Shown: positions 16,350 through 23,550 of the stretch, piece after piece
Position numbering within the stretch: the stretch's first letter is position 1
Layout of the letters: every line of letters begins with the position of its first letter
NCBI GenBank assembly: GCA_963520725.1
Contig: CAUQSG010000013.1
Span: forward strand, 1 to 28,959
DNA: 28,959 bases
Origin: JABCPE02 sp963520725
GTDB taxonomy: Bacteria > Bacteroidota > Bacteroidia > Flavobacteriales > Weeksellaceae
Direction of reading: 5' to 3'
Notes under the pieces: model-generated
Told to the model about the DNA's origin: nothing
The model's database searches: none
Seen by the model: only the letters and a program-made list of their open reading frames with translations
Program-made: the position numbers and the translations under genes

Positions 16350-17483
16350 ATGAAGAATTTTTTTGAAGTTGAAAAAAATACCACTGGAAAAGCCCGCGCA
16401 GGGAAAATAACCACAGACCACGGAGAAATACAAACTCCTATTTTCATGCCTGTGGGAACTGTGGCAAGCGTAAAAACTGTACATCAGCGCGAACTAAAAG
16501 AAGATATAAAAGCCCAAATCATCTTAGGAAACACCTACCATCTGTATCTGCGCCCAGGAATGGAGATTATGCAGAAAGCAGGCGGACTGCATCAGTTCAT
16601 GAATTGGGACAGACCTATTCTTACCGACAGCGGCGGTTATCAGGTTTTTTCTCTGGCTGCAAGCAGAAAAATGACCAAAGAAGGAGTAAAATTCAAATCC
16701 CATATAGACGGAAGCTATCATTTTATCTCTCCTGAAAAATCAATGGAAATCCAGCGACAAATAGGAGCGGATATTTTCATGGCTTTTGATGAGTGTACTC
16801 CTTACCCATGCGAATACAACCAAGCCAAAGAATCCATGGAGCTTACGCACCGCTGGCTGAAAAGATGTATTGACTGGACATCAGCAAATAAAGAACTCTA
16901 TGGACATCAGCAGAATTTATTCCCAATCGTTCAAGGTTCTGTTTATCACGATCTTAGGAAAATATCTGCAGAAGTCATCTCAGAAGCAGGAGCCGCAGGA
17001 AATGCTATCGGAGGACTTTCCGTAGGAGAACCGGAAGAAATAATGTACGAAATCACAGACATCGTTACCGATATTTTACCAAAAGAAAAACCACGATATC
17101 TAATGGGTGTTGGGACGCCTTGGAATATCCTAGAAAGCATCGGGCTGGGAATCGATATGATGGACTGTGTAATGCCGACACGAAATGCCAGAAATGCCAT
17201 GCTTTTCACTTGGAACGGTGTGATGAACATGAAAAACCAAAAATGGAAAGATGATTTTTCACCATTGGATGAATTTGGGACAAGTTTCGTGGATAGAGAA
17301 TATAGCAAGGCCTATGTAAGGCATCTTTTCGTAGCGAAAGAATATTTAGCGAAACAGATCGCTTCTATTCACAACTTAGCATTTTATTTAGATTTGGTAA
17401 GAACCGCTAGAGAACATATTCTTGCAGGAGATTTCTACGAATGGAAAGACCAAATAATACCTCAGCTGAAGCAAAGATTGTAA
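16350..17483 (+). CDS. tgt: queuine/preQ1 tRNA-ribosyltransferase lacking zinc-ligand cysteines
   Basis: Exchanges G34 in GUN-anticodon tRNAs for preQ1 as a step to queuosine. At 377 aa the length and TIM-barrel motifs are standard: general acid/base D93 in LTDSGGYQVFS, GGLSVGE (221-227), nucleophile D272 in DCVMPTRNAR. With a constant offset of 8 to the Zymomonas enzyme, the zinc ligands Cys318, Cys320, Cys323 and His349 correspond to Gly310, Ser312, Asp315 and His341. All three cysteines are therefore gone while the His and the surrounding YSKAY..HL fold signature remain. The catalytic residues are intact, so it is presumably active. It is last in the run with the mannosyltransferase and DUF4296 genes. 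Confidence 0.95.
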   Translation: MKNFFEVEKNTTGKARAGKITTDHGEIQTPIFMPVGTVASVKTVHQRELKEDIKAQIILGNTYHLYLRPGMEIMQKAGGLHQFMNWDRPILTDSGGYQVFSLAASRKMTKEGVKFKSHIDGSYHFISPEKSMEIQRQIGADIFMAFDECTPYPCEYNQAKESMELTHRWLKRCIDWTSANKELYGHQQNLFPIVQGSVYHDLRKISAEVISEAGAAGNAIGGLSVGEPEEIMYEITDIVTDILPKEKPRYLMGVGTPWNILESIGLGIDMMDCVMPTRNARNAMLFTWNGVMNMKNQKWKDDFSPLDEFGTSFVDREYSKAYVRHLFVAKEYLAKQIASIHNLAFYLDLVRTAREHILAGDFYEWKDQIIPQLKQRL

Positions 17484-17593
17484 TTTTTAAATTTCAATTA
17501 AACAAATTTCCTTTATTTAAGCTATTTATTTGTTACTAGGGAGGTCTTTTTTAAACTATAATTAAATAAATTTAGCTGTTTAAAAAAAAATGT

Positions 17594-17612
17594 TATATTT
17601 GCTGACAAATAT
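17594..17612 (+). promoter_or_regulatory. Crp-gene promoter overlapped by a palindrome
   Basis: The -7 element TATATTTG (17594-17601) lies 20 bases before the ATG at 17622. It forms the left arm of a perfect inverted repeat, ATATTTG-CTGA-CAAATAT (17595-17612), which would cover the transcription start. Half-sites separated by 4 bases resemble FNR-type operator geometry, so autoregulation by the encoded Crp-family protein is possible. Confidence 0.5.
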
Positions 17613-17621
17613 CATATAATT

Positions 17622-18338
17622 ATGCTGATAGAACATCACATTGAGATCGAACATAATTTTCAGAATATTTTCTGTGAAAAGTCTTTTGAGGAATGTCTTT
17701 CAGAAGAGGATTTCCAGAGATATTTAGATGAAAAGAAAGTTATATCTATTCCAAAAGGCAAGCTAGTTTTCGCTGAAGGTGAGATGCCAAAGGGCGTTTT
17801 TTTCATACAAAAAGGCGCGATAAAACTCTATAAAATGGGGTTTAATAAGAAACAGCAGATTCTACGCTTCGCGAAAGAAGGTGACCTCATCGGTTATCGT
17901 TCACTGCTTTCAGAGGAGGAATTTGGTGCATCAGCAGAAGCGATGTCTCCTGTGCAGGTAACTTTTATTTCTGGAGAGATTTTTCATAAATTACTTATGT
18001 CTAATCCGAAATTGTCCTACGCTATGCTTCAGAAGATTTCTTGTGAACTAGGAGAGTATTCTAACACCATCACACTCCTTGCACAGAAAACAGTACGAGA
18101 AAGACTAGCTGAGATACTTCTTTTATTAGAACTTAAGTTAGGAACTGATCCAGAAGGTTTTATAAAAATTTCTTTGACAAGAGAAGAAATATCTAACCTG
18201 ATAGGAACCGCTACAGAAAGTGCCATCAGACTTATTTCTGAGTTTAAAACCGACCAGCTGATAGAGGTTGAAGGAAGAAATATAAAAATATTAGACCATA
18301 ACAGATTGAAAAAACTGGGTCATGTAGATTACAATTAA
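17622..18338 (+). CDS. Crp/Fnr-family transcription regulator
   Basis: A 238-aa regulator. The cyclic-nucleotide-binding-like beta-roll spans ~25-125 (IPKGKLVFAEGEMPKGVFFIQKG region, then LRFAKEGDLIGYRSLL), the dimer helix ~130-160, and the C-terminal winged HTH ~165-232 has recognition segment REEISNLIGTATESAIRLIS. It lacks the N-terminal cysteine cluster of FNR and the full phosphate-binding cassette of CRP (no RA-like Arg-Ala pair), so it is unlikely to be an Fe-S sensor or a canonical cAMP binder; its ligand is unknown. It has its own promoter with a possible operator and ends at a strong terminator, so it is a single-gene unit. Confidence 0.9.
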   Translation: MLIEHHIEIEHNFQNIFCEKSFEECLSEEDFQRYLDEKKVISIPKGKLVFAEGEMPKGVFFIQKGAIKLYKMGFNKKQQILRFAKEGDLIGYRSLLSEEEFGASAEAMSPVQVTFISGEIFHKLLMSNPKLSYAMLQKISCELGEYSNTITLLAQKTVRERLAEILLLLELKLGTDPEGFIKISLTREEISNLIGTATESAIRLISEFKTDQLIEVEGRNIKILDHNRLKKLGHVDYN

Positions 18339-18347
18339 AATTTTCAT

Positions 18348-18369
18348 AAAATAGGCTAATGCCTATTTT
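18348..18369 (+). terminator. terminator after the Crp-family gene
   Basis: A perfect 9-bp stem AAAATAGGC (18348-18356) / GCCTATTTT (18361-18369) with TAAT loop, running into further T's. It ends only a few bases before the panB -7 element. Confidence 0.85.
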
Positions 18370-18375
18370 TTTATG

Positions 18376-18383
18376 TATTTTTG
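18376..18383 (+). promoter_or_regulatory. -7 element of panB; decides its start
   Basis: TATTTTTG lies 25 bases upstream of the ATG at 18409 and downstream of the terminator. It falls inside a longer reading frame that opens at an ATG at 18373, showing that the upstream 12 codons are not translated. Confidence 0.5.
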
Positions 18384-18408
18384 TCTTTTACATTTAAAAA
18401 TAAAAACT

Positions 18409-19224
18409 ATGTCTGTACATTCTGAAATAAAAAAAATAACCACAGAAACCATCCGAAAAATGAAACAGGATGGCGAGAAAATATCCATGCTCACAGCTTA
18501 TGACTTTACAACTGCCAGAATGCTGGATGCTGGTGGGATAGATACTATCTTGGTGGGAGATTCTGCTGCCAATGTAATGGCTGGATATGAGACCACCCTG
18601 CCTATCACCCTTGACCACATGATTTATCATGCGCAGAGTGTAGTGAGAGGAATAAAAAGAGCTTTGGTGGTGGTAGATTTACCATTTGGTTCTTACCAAT
18701 GTAATCCTGACAAAGCCTTAGATTCCGCTATCCGAATCATGAAAGAAACAGGAGCGAGCGCCATCAAACTAGAAGGCGGAAGCGAGGTAGCTGACTCTAT
18801 CAAAAAAATAGTGAATGCAGGAATTCCTGTGATGGGTCACCTTGGTCTTACTCCGCAGAGTATTAATCAGTTCGGAAGTTATAAACTCAGAGCCAAAGAA
18901 GATGCCGAAGCCCAAAAACTAATCGAAGATGCTAAATTATTAGAGAGTTTAGGTTGTTTTTCTTTAGTTTTAGAGAAAATCCCTAGCCAGTTAGCAAAAC
19001 AAGTTACGGAGAGCATTTCCATTCCTACTATCGGTATTGGAGCGGGAGTCCACTGTGATGGACAGGTATTAGTTTATCAGGATATGGTGGGAATGAATGA
19101 AGGTTTCAAACCTAAATTTTTAAGAAAATATCTCGATCTTTATTCTGAAATCACCTCTGCTGTGGGACAATTTGTAAAAGATGTGAAAGAACAAAACTTC
19201 CCTAATGAAAATGAAAGCTACTAA
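18409..19224 (+). CDS. panB: 3-methyl-2-oxobutanoate hydroxymethyltransferase
   Basis: First committed step of pantothenate/CoA synthesis: ketopantoate from alpha-ketoisovalerate and methylene-THF, in the cytoplasm. Started at 18409 it is 271 aa, the family norm. Motifs: LTAYDFTTARMLD (28-40), metal/substrate LVGDSAANV (48-56), VVDLPFGSY (88-96), GHLGLTPQS (143-151), catalytic Glu189 in LEKIP and IGIGAGVHCDGQVLV (208-222). The upstream in-frame ATG at 18373 is rejected because it precedes the -7 element and encodes no family sequence. The gene overlaps the next one by about 20 bases. Confidence 0.96.
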   Translation: MSVHSEIKKITTETIRKMKQDGEKISMLTAYDFTTARMLDAGGIDTILVGDSAANVMAGYETTLPITLDHMIYHAQSVVRGIKRALVVVDLPFGSYQCNPDKALDSAIRIMKETGASAIKLEGGSEVADSIKKIVNAGIPVMGHLGLTPQSINQFGSYKLRAKEDAEAQKLIEDAKLLESLGCFSLVLEKIPSQLAKQVTESISIPTIGIGAGVHCDGQVLVYQDMVGMNEGFKPKFLRKYLDLYSEITSAVGQFVKDVKEQNFPNENESY

Positions 19225-19735
19225 ATCCATATTAAAAAGCAAATGGAGTCTGTTCCTTGCTTTTTTATTCAGTTTTTCTCTTTCGCATGCTCAGAATACT
19301 TCATATACAATGATTAGCGCGGGATACGCTTACCAAAATCAAAGTTTTGGAGAAGTGGGCGGAAAATTATTCCTTACCCAAAAAGACACTGATAATGTGG
19401 CTTTTCGCATCGGTGCGTCTGCTCTGATGGGAGCGACAAATGGTAAATTTGCAATAATGCCAAAAGTCCAAGGAGATATCCTATTTAATCCTAGAAAAGA
19501 AGTCTATGTCGCCCATGCCTATTACTACATGGCTGGAGTGGAGGCCACTACTAAGTATTTTGCGCCTTATTTGGGGATAAGTTTACTCGGTTTATTTGAT
19601 ATTACTGGCGGATATGCTTTTTCGTATCCGAACCAAACACTTCATGGAAAAGAATTAAAGGGATTTCGTTTAGGAGTTACTTTTAATATCCCAACAGAGC
19701 CTTTCAAGAACTCAAACAGCAAATCTAAAGGATAA
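19205..19735 (+). CDS. exported protein, possible small outer-membrane beta-barrel
   Basis: A 176-aa protein with a signal peptide (Lys-rich start, hydrophobic 14-25, cleavage probably after SHA29) and alternating Gly/aromatic strands (ISAGYAYQNQSF, VAFRIGASALMG, VYVAHAYYYMAGVE, APYLGISLLGLF, FRLGVTFNIP), as expected of an 8-strand outer-membrane barrel or porin-like fold. The family is not recognised. The start is ATG 19205 or 19211; both lie inside panB, so the two genes overlap (20 or 14 bases) and are translationally coupled. The tail after the last strand is Ser/Asn/Lys-rich. Confidence 0.75.
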   Translation: MKMKATKSILKSKWSLFLAFLFSFSLSHAQNTSYTMISAGYAYQNQSFGEVGGKLFLTQKDTDNVAFRIGASALMGATNGKFAIMPKVQGDILFNPRKEVYVAHAYYYMAGVEATTKYFAPYLGISLLGLFDITGGYAFSYPNQTLHGKELKGFRLGVTFNIPTEPFKNSNSKSKG

Positions 19736-19821
19736 TTTTCCAGTAAAAAATTTGCTTTTTCAGTGTATTTTTATTTACTTTGTAATATATTTTATTCAAA
19801 ATTCTAAAATACATGAGGTAA

Positions 19822-19888
19822 AATTCTACATTTTCAATAATTGATATAATGGGAGGAGATTCGTCTTCTCTGTAAAAAATGTAGAGTT
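19822..19888 (+). promoter_or_regulatory. structured RNA leader / inverted repeat abutting the sigma-factor ATG
   Basis: A 13-bp outer stem pairs 19822-19834 (AATTCTACATTTT) with 19876-19888 (AAAATGTAGAGTT), one G-U wobble and no mismatch. The second arm ends at the base directly before the ATG (19889). Inside lies an 8-bp stem, 19852-19859 with 19864-19871 (two wobbles), closed by a TTCG loop. The inner left arm also contains GGGAGGAG, a Shine-Dalgarno-like string, but it is too far from the ATG to serve as one. The arrangement would sequester the A-rich translation start of the sigma mRNA. A DNA-level operator is the alternative reading. Confidence 0.6.
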
Positions 19889-20476
19889 ATGAAAATATCT
19901 GATAGTTGCCTCATATCACAATATCAAAAAGGTGATGAACAGGCTTTAGAAAAGTTAATTCAGAAGCATCAGCAGGAATTATTTTCTTTCATCTTTTATA
20001 AAGTGAAAGATGATGACTTGGCAAATGATTTTTTCCAAGATACTTTTATAAAAATCATCATCAAGCTAAAAGAAGGGAAATATACAGAGGAAGACAAATT
20101 CATCCTTTGGGCTAAAAGAATCGCCTCCAATCTTATCATAGACCATTTCCGTGCAAAATCCAGACACATCACTGTGTCTGAGACATCCTATATGGATGAT
20201 GAATTTTCTATTTTTGACACCATTAAGGAAACAGATTTCAATGTTGAGGAACAGCTGATACTCAGCCAGATACATGAAGATTTAAAAAACATCATCATAT
20301 TTCTTCCAGAAAATCAGCAGGAAATCATCAAAATGCGTTTCTATGACGAGCTGACTTTCAAAGAGATAGCAGAGCTGACAAACACAAGCATCAATACTAC
20401 TCTCGGCAGAATGCGCTATGCCCTGATGAACATTAGAAAAATAATTGCAGAAAATAAAATTGTTTTAACATCATAA
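19889..20476 (+). CDS. sigma-70 family (ECF-type) RNA polymerase sigma factor
   Basis: A 195-aa sigma factor. Region 2 spans ~17-92 (ALEKLIQKHQQELFSFIF, core-binding DLANDFFQDTFIKI, -10 recognition FILWAKRIASNLIIDHFRAK); a variable acidic linker ~93-122 follows; region 4 is ~125-187 with HTH ELTFKEIAELTNTSINTTLGRMRYAL. There is no region 1 or 3, as in group 4 sigma factors. No anti-sigma gene adjoins it; instead a 44-codon gene follows 49 bases downstream. Translation seems to be guarded by the structured leader immediately upstream. I see no good TAnnTTTG in front of it (a TTTACTTTG at ~19779-19787 is one base off), so it may use another or its own promoter. Confidence 0.92.
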   Translation: MKISDSCLISQYQKGDEQALEKLIQKHQQELFSFIFYKVKDDDLANDFFQDTFIKIIIKLKEGKYTEEDKFILWAKRIASNLIIDHFRAKSRHITVSETSYMDDEFSIFDTIKETDFNVEEQLILSQIHEDLKNIIIFLPENQQEIIKMRFYDELTFKEIAELTNTSINTTLGRMRYALMNIRKIIAENKIVLTS

Positions 20477-20525
20477 TAATTAACAGTTTTTTTTCGTTCG
20501 AGAAATAAAAGTAAATATCTCACCT

Positions 20526-20660
20526 ATGAAAAAAAACTACAATTTTGCTAAAATTGTACTTGTACCCAAAAAGAAAACCATAGATTTTATTCTGAATTTT
20601 TCTAAAAGTATTAGTGCAATTAGTTTAAACAAGATGGATTTTATCGCCTTCAAAAATTAA
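20526..20660 (+). CDS. small basic protein (44 aa) downstream of sigma factor
   Basis: An intact short frame from ATG 20526 to TAA 20660. The product reads MKKNYNFAKIVLVPKKKT, then a segment starting IDFILNFSKSISAIS, and ends FIAFKN. It is basic and amphipathic, with no signal peptide. It stops 2 bases before the hairpin of a strong terminator, 49 bases downstream of the sigma gene, so it is the last gene of that transcript. The clean start, sensible amino-acid content and position before the terminator argue that it is a real gene rather than chance; I recall similar 'PKKxTIDFxLNFSKS' mini-proteins from related genomes, but could not check this. Function unknown; it might partner the sigma factor. 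Confidence 0.6.
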   Translation: MKKNYNFAKIVLVPKKKTIDFILNFSKSISAISLNKMDFIAFKN

Positions 20661-20662
20661 CA

Positions 20663-20689
20663 AAAAACTCCTTTTAAAAAGGAGTTTTT
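20663..20689. terminator. bidirectional terminator between sigma/mini-gene and GH3 gene
   Basis: AAAAACTCC (20663-20671) pairs with GGAGTTTTT (20681-20689), and the internal TTTT/AAAA extends the stem. Flanking A- and T-runs serve both convergent transcripts. Confidence 0.85.
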
Positions 20690-20690
20690 G

Positions 20691-22205
20691 TTATTTATTC
20701 TCTTCTAAAAGAGGTTCTATGTATTGTCTATCATTGCTGAGGCGCGGGACTTTATTCTGTCCGCCCAGCTTTCCGCGAGACGCCATCCAGTCGTAGAAAA
20801 GATTGGTTCTCGCTTTATGGATAATCGGCGGTTTCAGGGTCATGTTATTATATCTTTTTGCCTCATAATCAGAGTTTAGAGATTTCAGTGTTTCATCAAA
20901 GATTTCAGAAAAACGCCCAAAATCATTTGGCTCTGTGGAAAATTCTATCATCCATTCGTGGCTGCCAGATTCGCCATCTTTCATATAGACTGGCGCACCT
21001 GTGTAATCCGTGATTTTCGCATTGGTTTCTTGGCAAGCCTTGGAGAGGGCTGTTTCCACATTGTCTATCATCAGTTCCTCGCCAAATGCATTGATATAAT
21101 GTTTGGTTCTTCCCGAAATTTTAAATCTAAATGGTTTCAGGTCTGTGAATCGTATCGTATCGCCTATGAGATAACGCCAAAGCCCTCCATTAGTAGTGAT
21201 AACGACTGCATAATTTTTCCCTAATTCTACATTTTCCAGCGAAACAGCTTTTGCACTTTCTGTCCCAAAAGTATCCATCGGGATAAATTCATAGAAAATA
21301 CCATAATCCAGCATGAGGAGCATTTCATCGCTGCCAAATCGGTCTTGAATTCCGAAAAATCCTTCCGAAGCATTATAAATTTCATAATAACGGATATCCT
21401 TGCCTATCAGCTGTTTATATTGCTCTCTATACGGCACAAAACTAATTCCGCCATGAAAAAAAACTTCCAGATTTGGCCAGACTTCGGAAATGGATTTCTT
21501 CCCTGTATCTTTCAGAACCCTTTGCAGAAGCACCATCATCCAGCTGGGAACTCCCGTGAGGCTTCCCACATCTTTGTTTTTCACTTCTGAAACTATGGCT
21601 TTCAGTTTAGTTTCCCATTCGGACATGAGGGAAACTTCCCTGCTCGGCGTGGTGGTTCTCTCTACCCAAAAAGGCAGATTTTCTATCAAAATTGCTGATA
21701 AATCGCCGAATTTCGTTCCAAAACTTTCATAAAGCTCGGCACTTCCGCCTAATCTTAGATTTTTAAATTTAAATAAATTGCTGTCTCTGTGATTGTTAAT
21801 ATAAATCGCCAAAAGGTCTTTCCCTGCCTTATAGTGGCAGTTTTGAAGGCTTTCATCTGAAATTGGGATAAATTTGCTCTTTGCGTTAGTCGTTCCAGAT
21901 GATTTCGCGAAATGTTTTATTTTCCCAGGCCAAAAAACATCAGGATTTCCCTGTCTCGCCTTCTCTATAAAAGGTTCAAAATCCTCGTATGACACGATAG
22001 GAACCTGCTTATTGAAATCCTCATAAGACTTAATTTCTTCAAAATGATGAAGTTTTCCATATTCCGTATTTTTCGCTTGGGAAAGCAGGGAAAACAAAAC
22101 TCTCTGCTGAGTCTCGATAGGATGTTCGATAAACTGGTTGATTCCTTCCATTCTTCTGAGAATGAAAAGATTGAATATTTTATTTAAAATAGAATTAAAT
22201 GCCAT
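20691..22205 (-). CDS. GH3-family acyl-adenylate-forming enzyme
   Basis: A 504-aa member of the GH3 (auxin-responsive promoter) family, ATP-dependent acid-amido synthetases of the firefly-luciferase superfamily. Motifs: P-loop-like SSGTTNAKSKFIP (102-114), EIYNASEGFFGIQ near the middle, GLWRYLIGDTIRF, and the hinge/C-terminal domain starting FRFKISGRTKHYINAFGEEL. Bacterial GH3 proteins presumably couple a carboxylate to an amine; the substrates are unknown and there is no biosynthetic neighbour to suggest one. It follows truA by 35 bases on the same strand and ends at the bidirectional terminator. A TACCTTTG element 6 bases upstream of the ATG (22218-22211) may give it an additional promoter. 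Confidence 0.9.
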   Translation of the reverse strand: MAFNSILNKIFNLFILRRMEGINQFIEHPIETQQRVLFSLLSQAKNTEYGKLHHFEEIKSYEDFNKQVPIVSYEDFEPFIEKARQGNPDVFWPGKIKHFAKSSGTTNAKSKFIPISDESLQNCHYKAGKDLLAIYINNHRDSNLFKFKNLRLGGSAELYESFGTKFGDLSAILIENLPFWVERTTTPSREVSLMSEWETKLKAIVSEVKNKDVGSLTGVPSWMMVLLQRVLKDTGKKSISEVWPNLEVFFHGGISFVPYREQYKQLIGKDIRYYEIYNASEGFFGIQDRFGSDEMLLMLDYGIFYEFIPMDTFGTESAKAVSLENVELGKNYAVVITTNGGLWRYLIGDTIRFTDLKPFRFKISGRTKHYINAFGEELMIDNVETALSKACQETNAKITDYTGAPVYMKDGESGSHEWMIEFSTEPNDFGRFSEIFDETLKSLNSDYEAKRYNNMTLKPPIIHKARTNLFYDWMASRGKLGGQNKVPRLSNDRQYIEPLLEENK

Positions 22206-22240
22206 AGTGACAAAGGTAAGAATATTTTAAAATTTCTGCC

Positions 22241-22981
22241 CTATTTATCCATTTCTTTGTATCCCACATCTACGAGATAGAGTCCGTGTGCGGGAGCGGA
22301 GGCACCTGCTTTATTACGGTATTTGGCTTGGATGATGTCATGTAGATCCTCTGGTTTTATTTTTCCTAAACCTACTTCCACCAATGTTCCCACGATAGCC
22401 CTGACCATATTTCTCAAAAAACGATTAGCCGAGATCGTAAAAACAAGGCTGCTGCCTTTTTGGTTCCACTGGGCGTGATAAATTTTACAATTATTCGTTT
22501 TTACATCCGTGTGCAGTTTAGAAAAACTGGTAAAATCTTCGTATTCAAAGAGGATTTTACAGGCTTCGTTCATTTTTTCTACATCTAATTTTTGTCTCCA
22601 CATCTGCCATGAAAAAGCCTCTGTGAAAGGGTCTTTTTCTAATGAAATATAATATTCATAAGTTCTATAAACAGCGCTAAATCTCGCATGCATTTCTTCT
22701 TCAACCTGAAAAATTCTCTTAATGGCAATGCTCGGCGGAAGAAAAGCGTTCAGTCTCTTCATTAAATCCGCGCTGATGGGCTGGTCTGTATCAAAGTGGG
22801 CAAATATCTTTCGTGCATGTACGCCCGTATCGGTACGCCCTGCTCCTGTGGTTTTTATGTCTTCTCTCAATAGAGTAGAGAGGGCTTTTTCTAAGACTTC
22901 CTGCACGGATATTTGTTTCGGCTGTATCTGATAGCCAAAGAAATGAGCTCCATTGTAGGAAAATTCTATAAAATACCGCAT
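22241..22981 (-). CDS. truA: tRNA pseudouridine(38-40) synthase
   Basis: Isomerises U38-U40 in tRNA anticodon stems. Started at ATG 22981 it is 246 aa, normal for TruA; the frame is open a further 47 codons upstream, but that part runs through the divergent promoter region and encodes no family sequence. Motifs: RYFIEFSYNGAHFFGYQ (2-18), catalytic Asp51 in AGRTDTGVHA, the FTSF-type KLHTDV region and the C-terminal FLRNMVRAIVGTLVEVG. It probably shares a transcript with the GH3 gene downstream. It diverges from the phosphodiesterase gene across only 71 bases. Confidence 0.96.
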   Translation of the reverse strand: MRYFIEFSYNGAHFFGYQIQPKQISVQEVLEKALSTLLREDIKTTGAGRTDTGVHARKIFAHFDTDQPISADLMKRLNAFLPPSIAIKRIFQVEEEMHARFSAVYRTYEYYISLEKDPFTEAFSWQMWRQKLDVEKMNEACKILFEYEDFTSFSKLHTDVKTNNCKIYHAQWNQKGSSLVFTISANRFLRNMVRAIVGTLVEVGLGKIKPEDLHDIIQAKYRNKAGASAPAHGLYLVDVGYKEMDK

Positions 22982-23020
22982 AATTTGCAATTTAAGACTG
23001 CAAAAATCGTAAATTTCTAT

Positions 23021-23028
23021 TACATTTG
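23021..23028 (+). promoter_or_regulatory. -7 element for phosphodiesterase-Smr transcript
   Basis: TACATTTG lies 24 bases before the ATG at 23053 in the 71-base divergent gap with truA. No TTG was found at standard spacing. Confidence 0.5.
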
Positions 23029-23052
23029 CCTTGTTTTGGTAGTCATTTAGCA

Positions 23053-23547
23053 ATGAAAAAAATATTACTTCTCTCGGACACGCATTCTTATATGGATAAT
23101 CGCATTTTGGAATACGCCTCACAGGCGGATGAGGTCTGGCATGCGGGAGATTTTGGAAATCAGGAAGTAATAGACAGCCTCAGTGCGGTAAAGCCTCTGA
23201 AAGGCGTCTTTGGGAACATAGATGACGCAGGAATACGGAAACAATTTCCTGAAATACTGAGATTTACCTGCGAGGAAGTGGAAGTTTTGATGACGCACAT
23301 CGGCGGCTATCCCAAAAAATACGCTCCCAGCATCAAAACAGAACTGCTCCAGCGCCCACCAAAACTCTTTATCTCTGGGCATTCTCATATTTTGAAAGTT
23401 ATGTTTGACCAAGATTTGGGACTGCTGCACCTTAACCCTGGTGCGTGTGGAAATGTGGGCTGGCACAAGGTAAGAACAATGATGAGGTTCGTGATAGATG
23501 GGCAGGAGATAAAAGATTTAGAAGTAATAGAACTCGGCACAAGATAA
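23053..23547 (+). CDS. YfcE/MJ0936-type metallophosphoesterase
   Basis: A 164-aa calcineurin-like phosphodiesterase of the small YfcE/Vps29 type, a cytoplasmic enzyme with a dinuclear metal site. All metal ligands are visible: D9-H11 in SDTHS, D33 in HAGDFGN, N55-D57 in GNIDD, H82 in MTHIGGY and GHSH (109-112). The ATG at 23053 (MKKILLLSDTHS) is chosen over a TTG at 23026, which overlaps the -7 element. The physiological substrate is unknown. The Smr gene follows after 3 bases, so the two form an operon. Confidence 0.93.
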   Translation: MKKILLLSDTHSYMDNRILEYASQADEVWHAGDFGNQEVIDSLSAVKPLKGVFGNIDDAGIRKQFPEILRFTCEEVEVLMTHIGGYPKKYAPSIKTELLQRPPKLFISGHSHILKVMFDQDLGLLHLNPGACGNVGWHKVRTMMRFVIDGQEIKDLEVIELGTR

Positions 23548-23550
23548 AAT

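Noticed and set aside
17484..17593. A terminator after tgt in the AT-rich gap before the Crp-family gene
   Set aside because: Only a 7-bp AT stem (AACAAAT/ATTTGTT) with a ~20-base loop and no T-run; too weak to call.
20477..20525. Hairpin around TTTCGTTCGAGAAA as a terminator between sigma and the 44-aa gene
   Set aside because: The stem is short and AT/GU-rich and the T-run lies before rather than after it, so it should not stop transcription.
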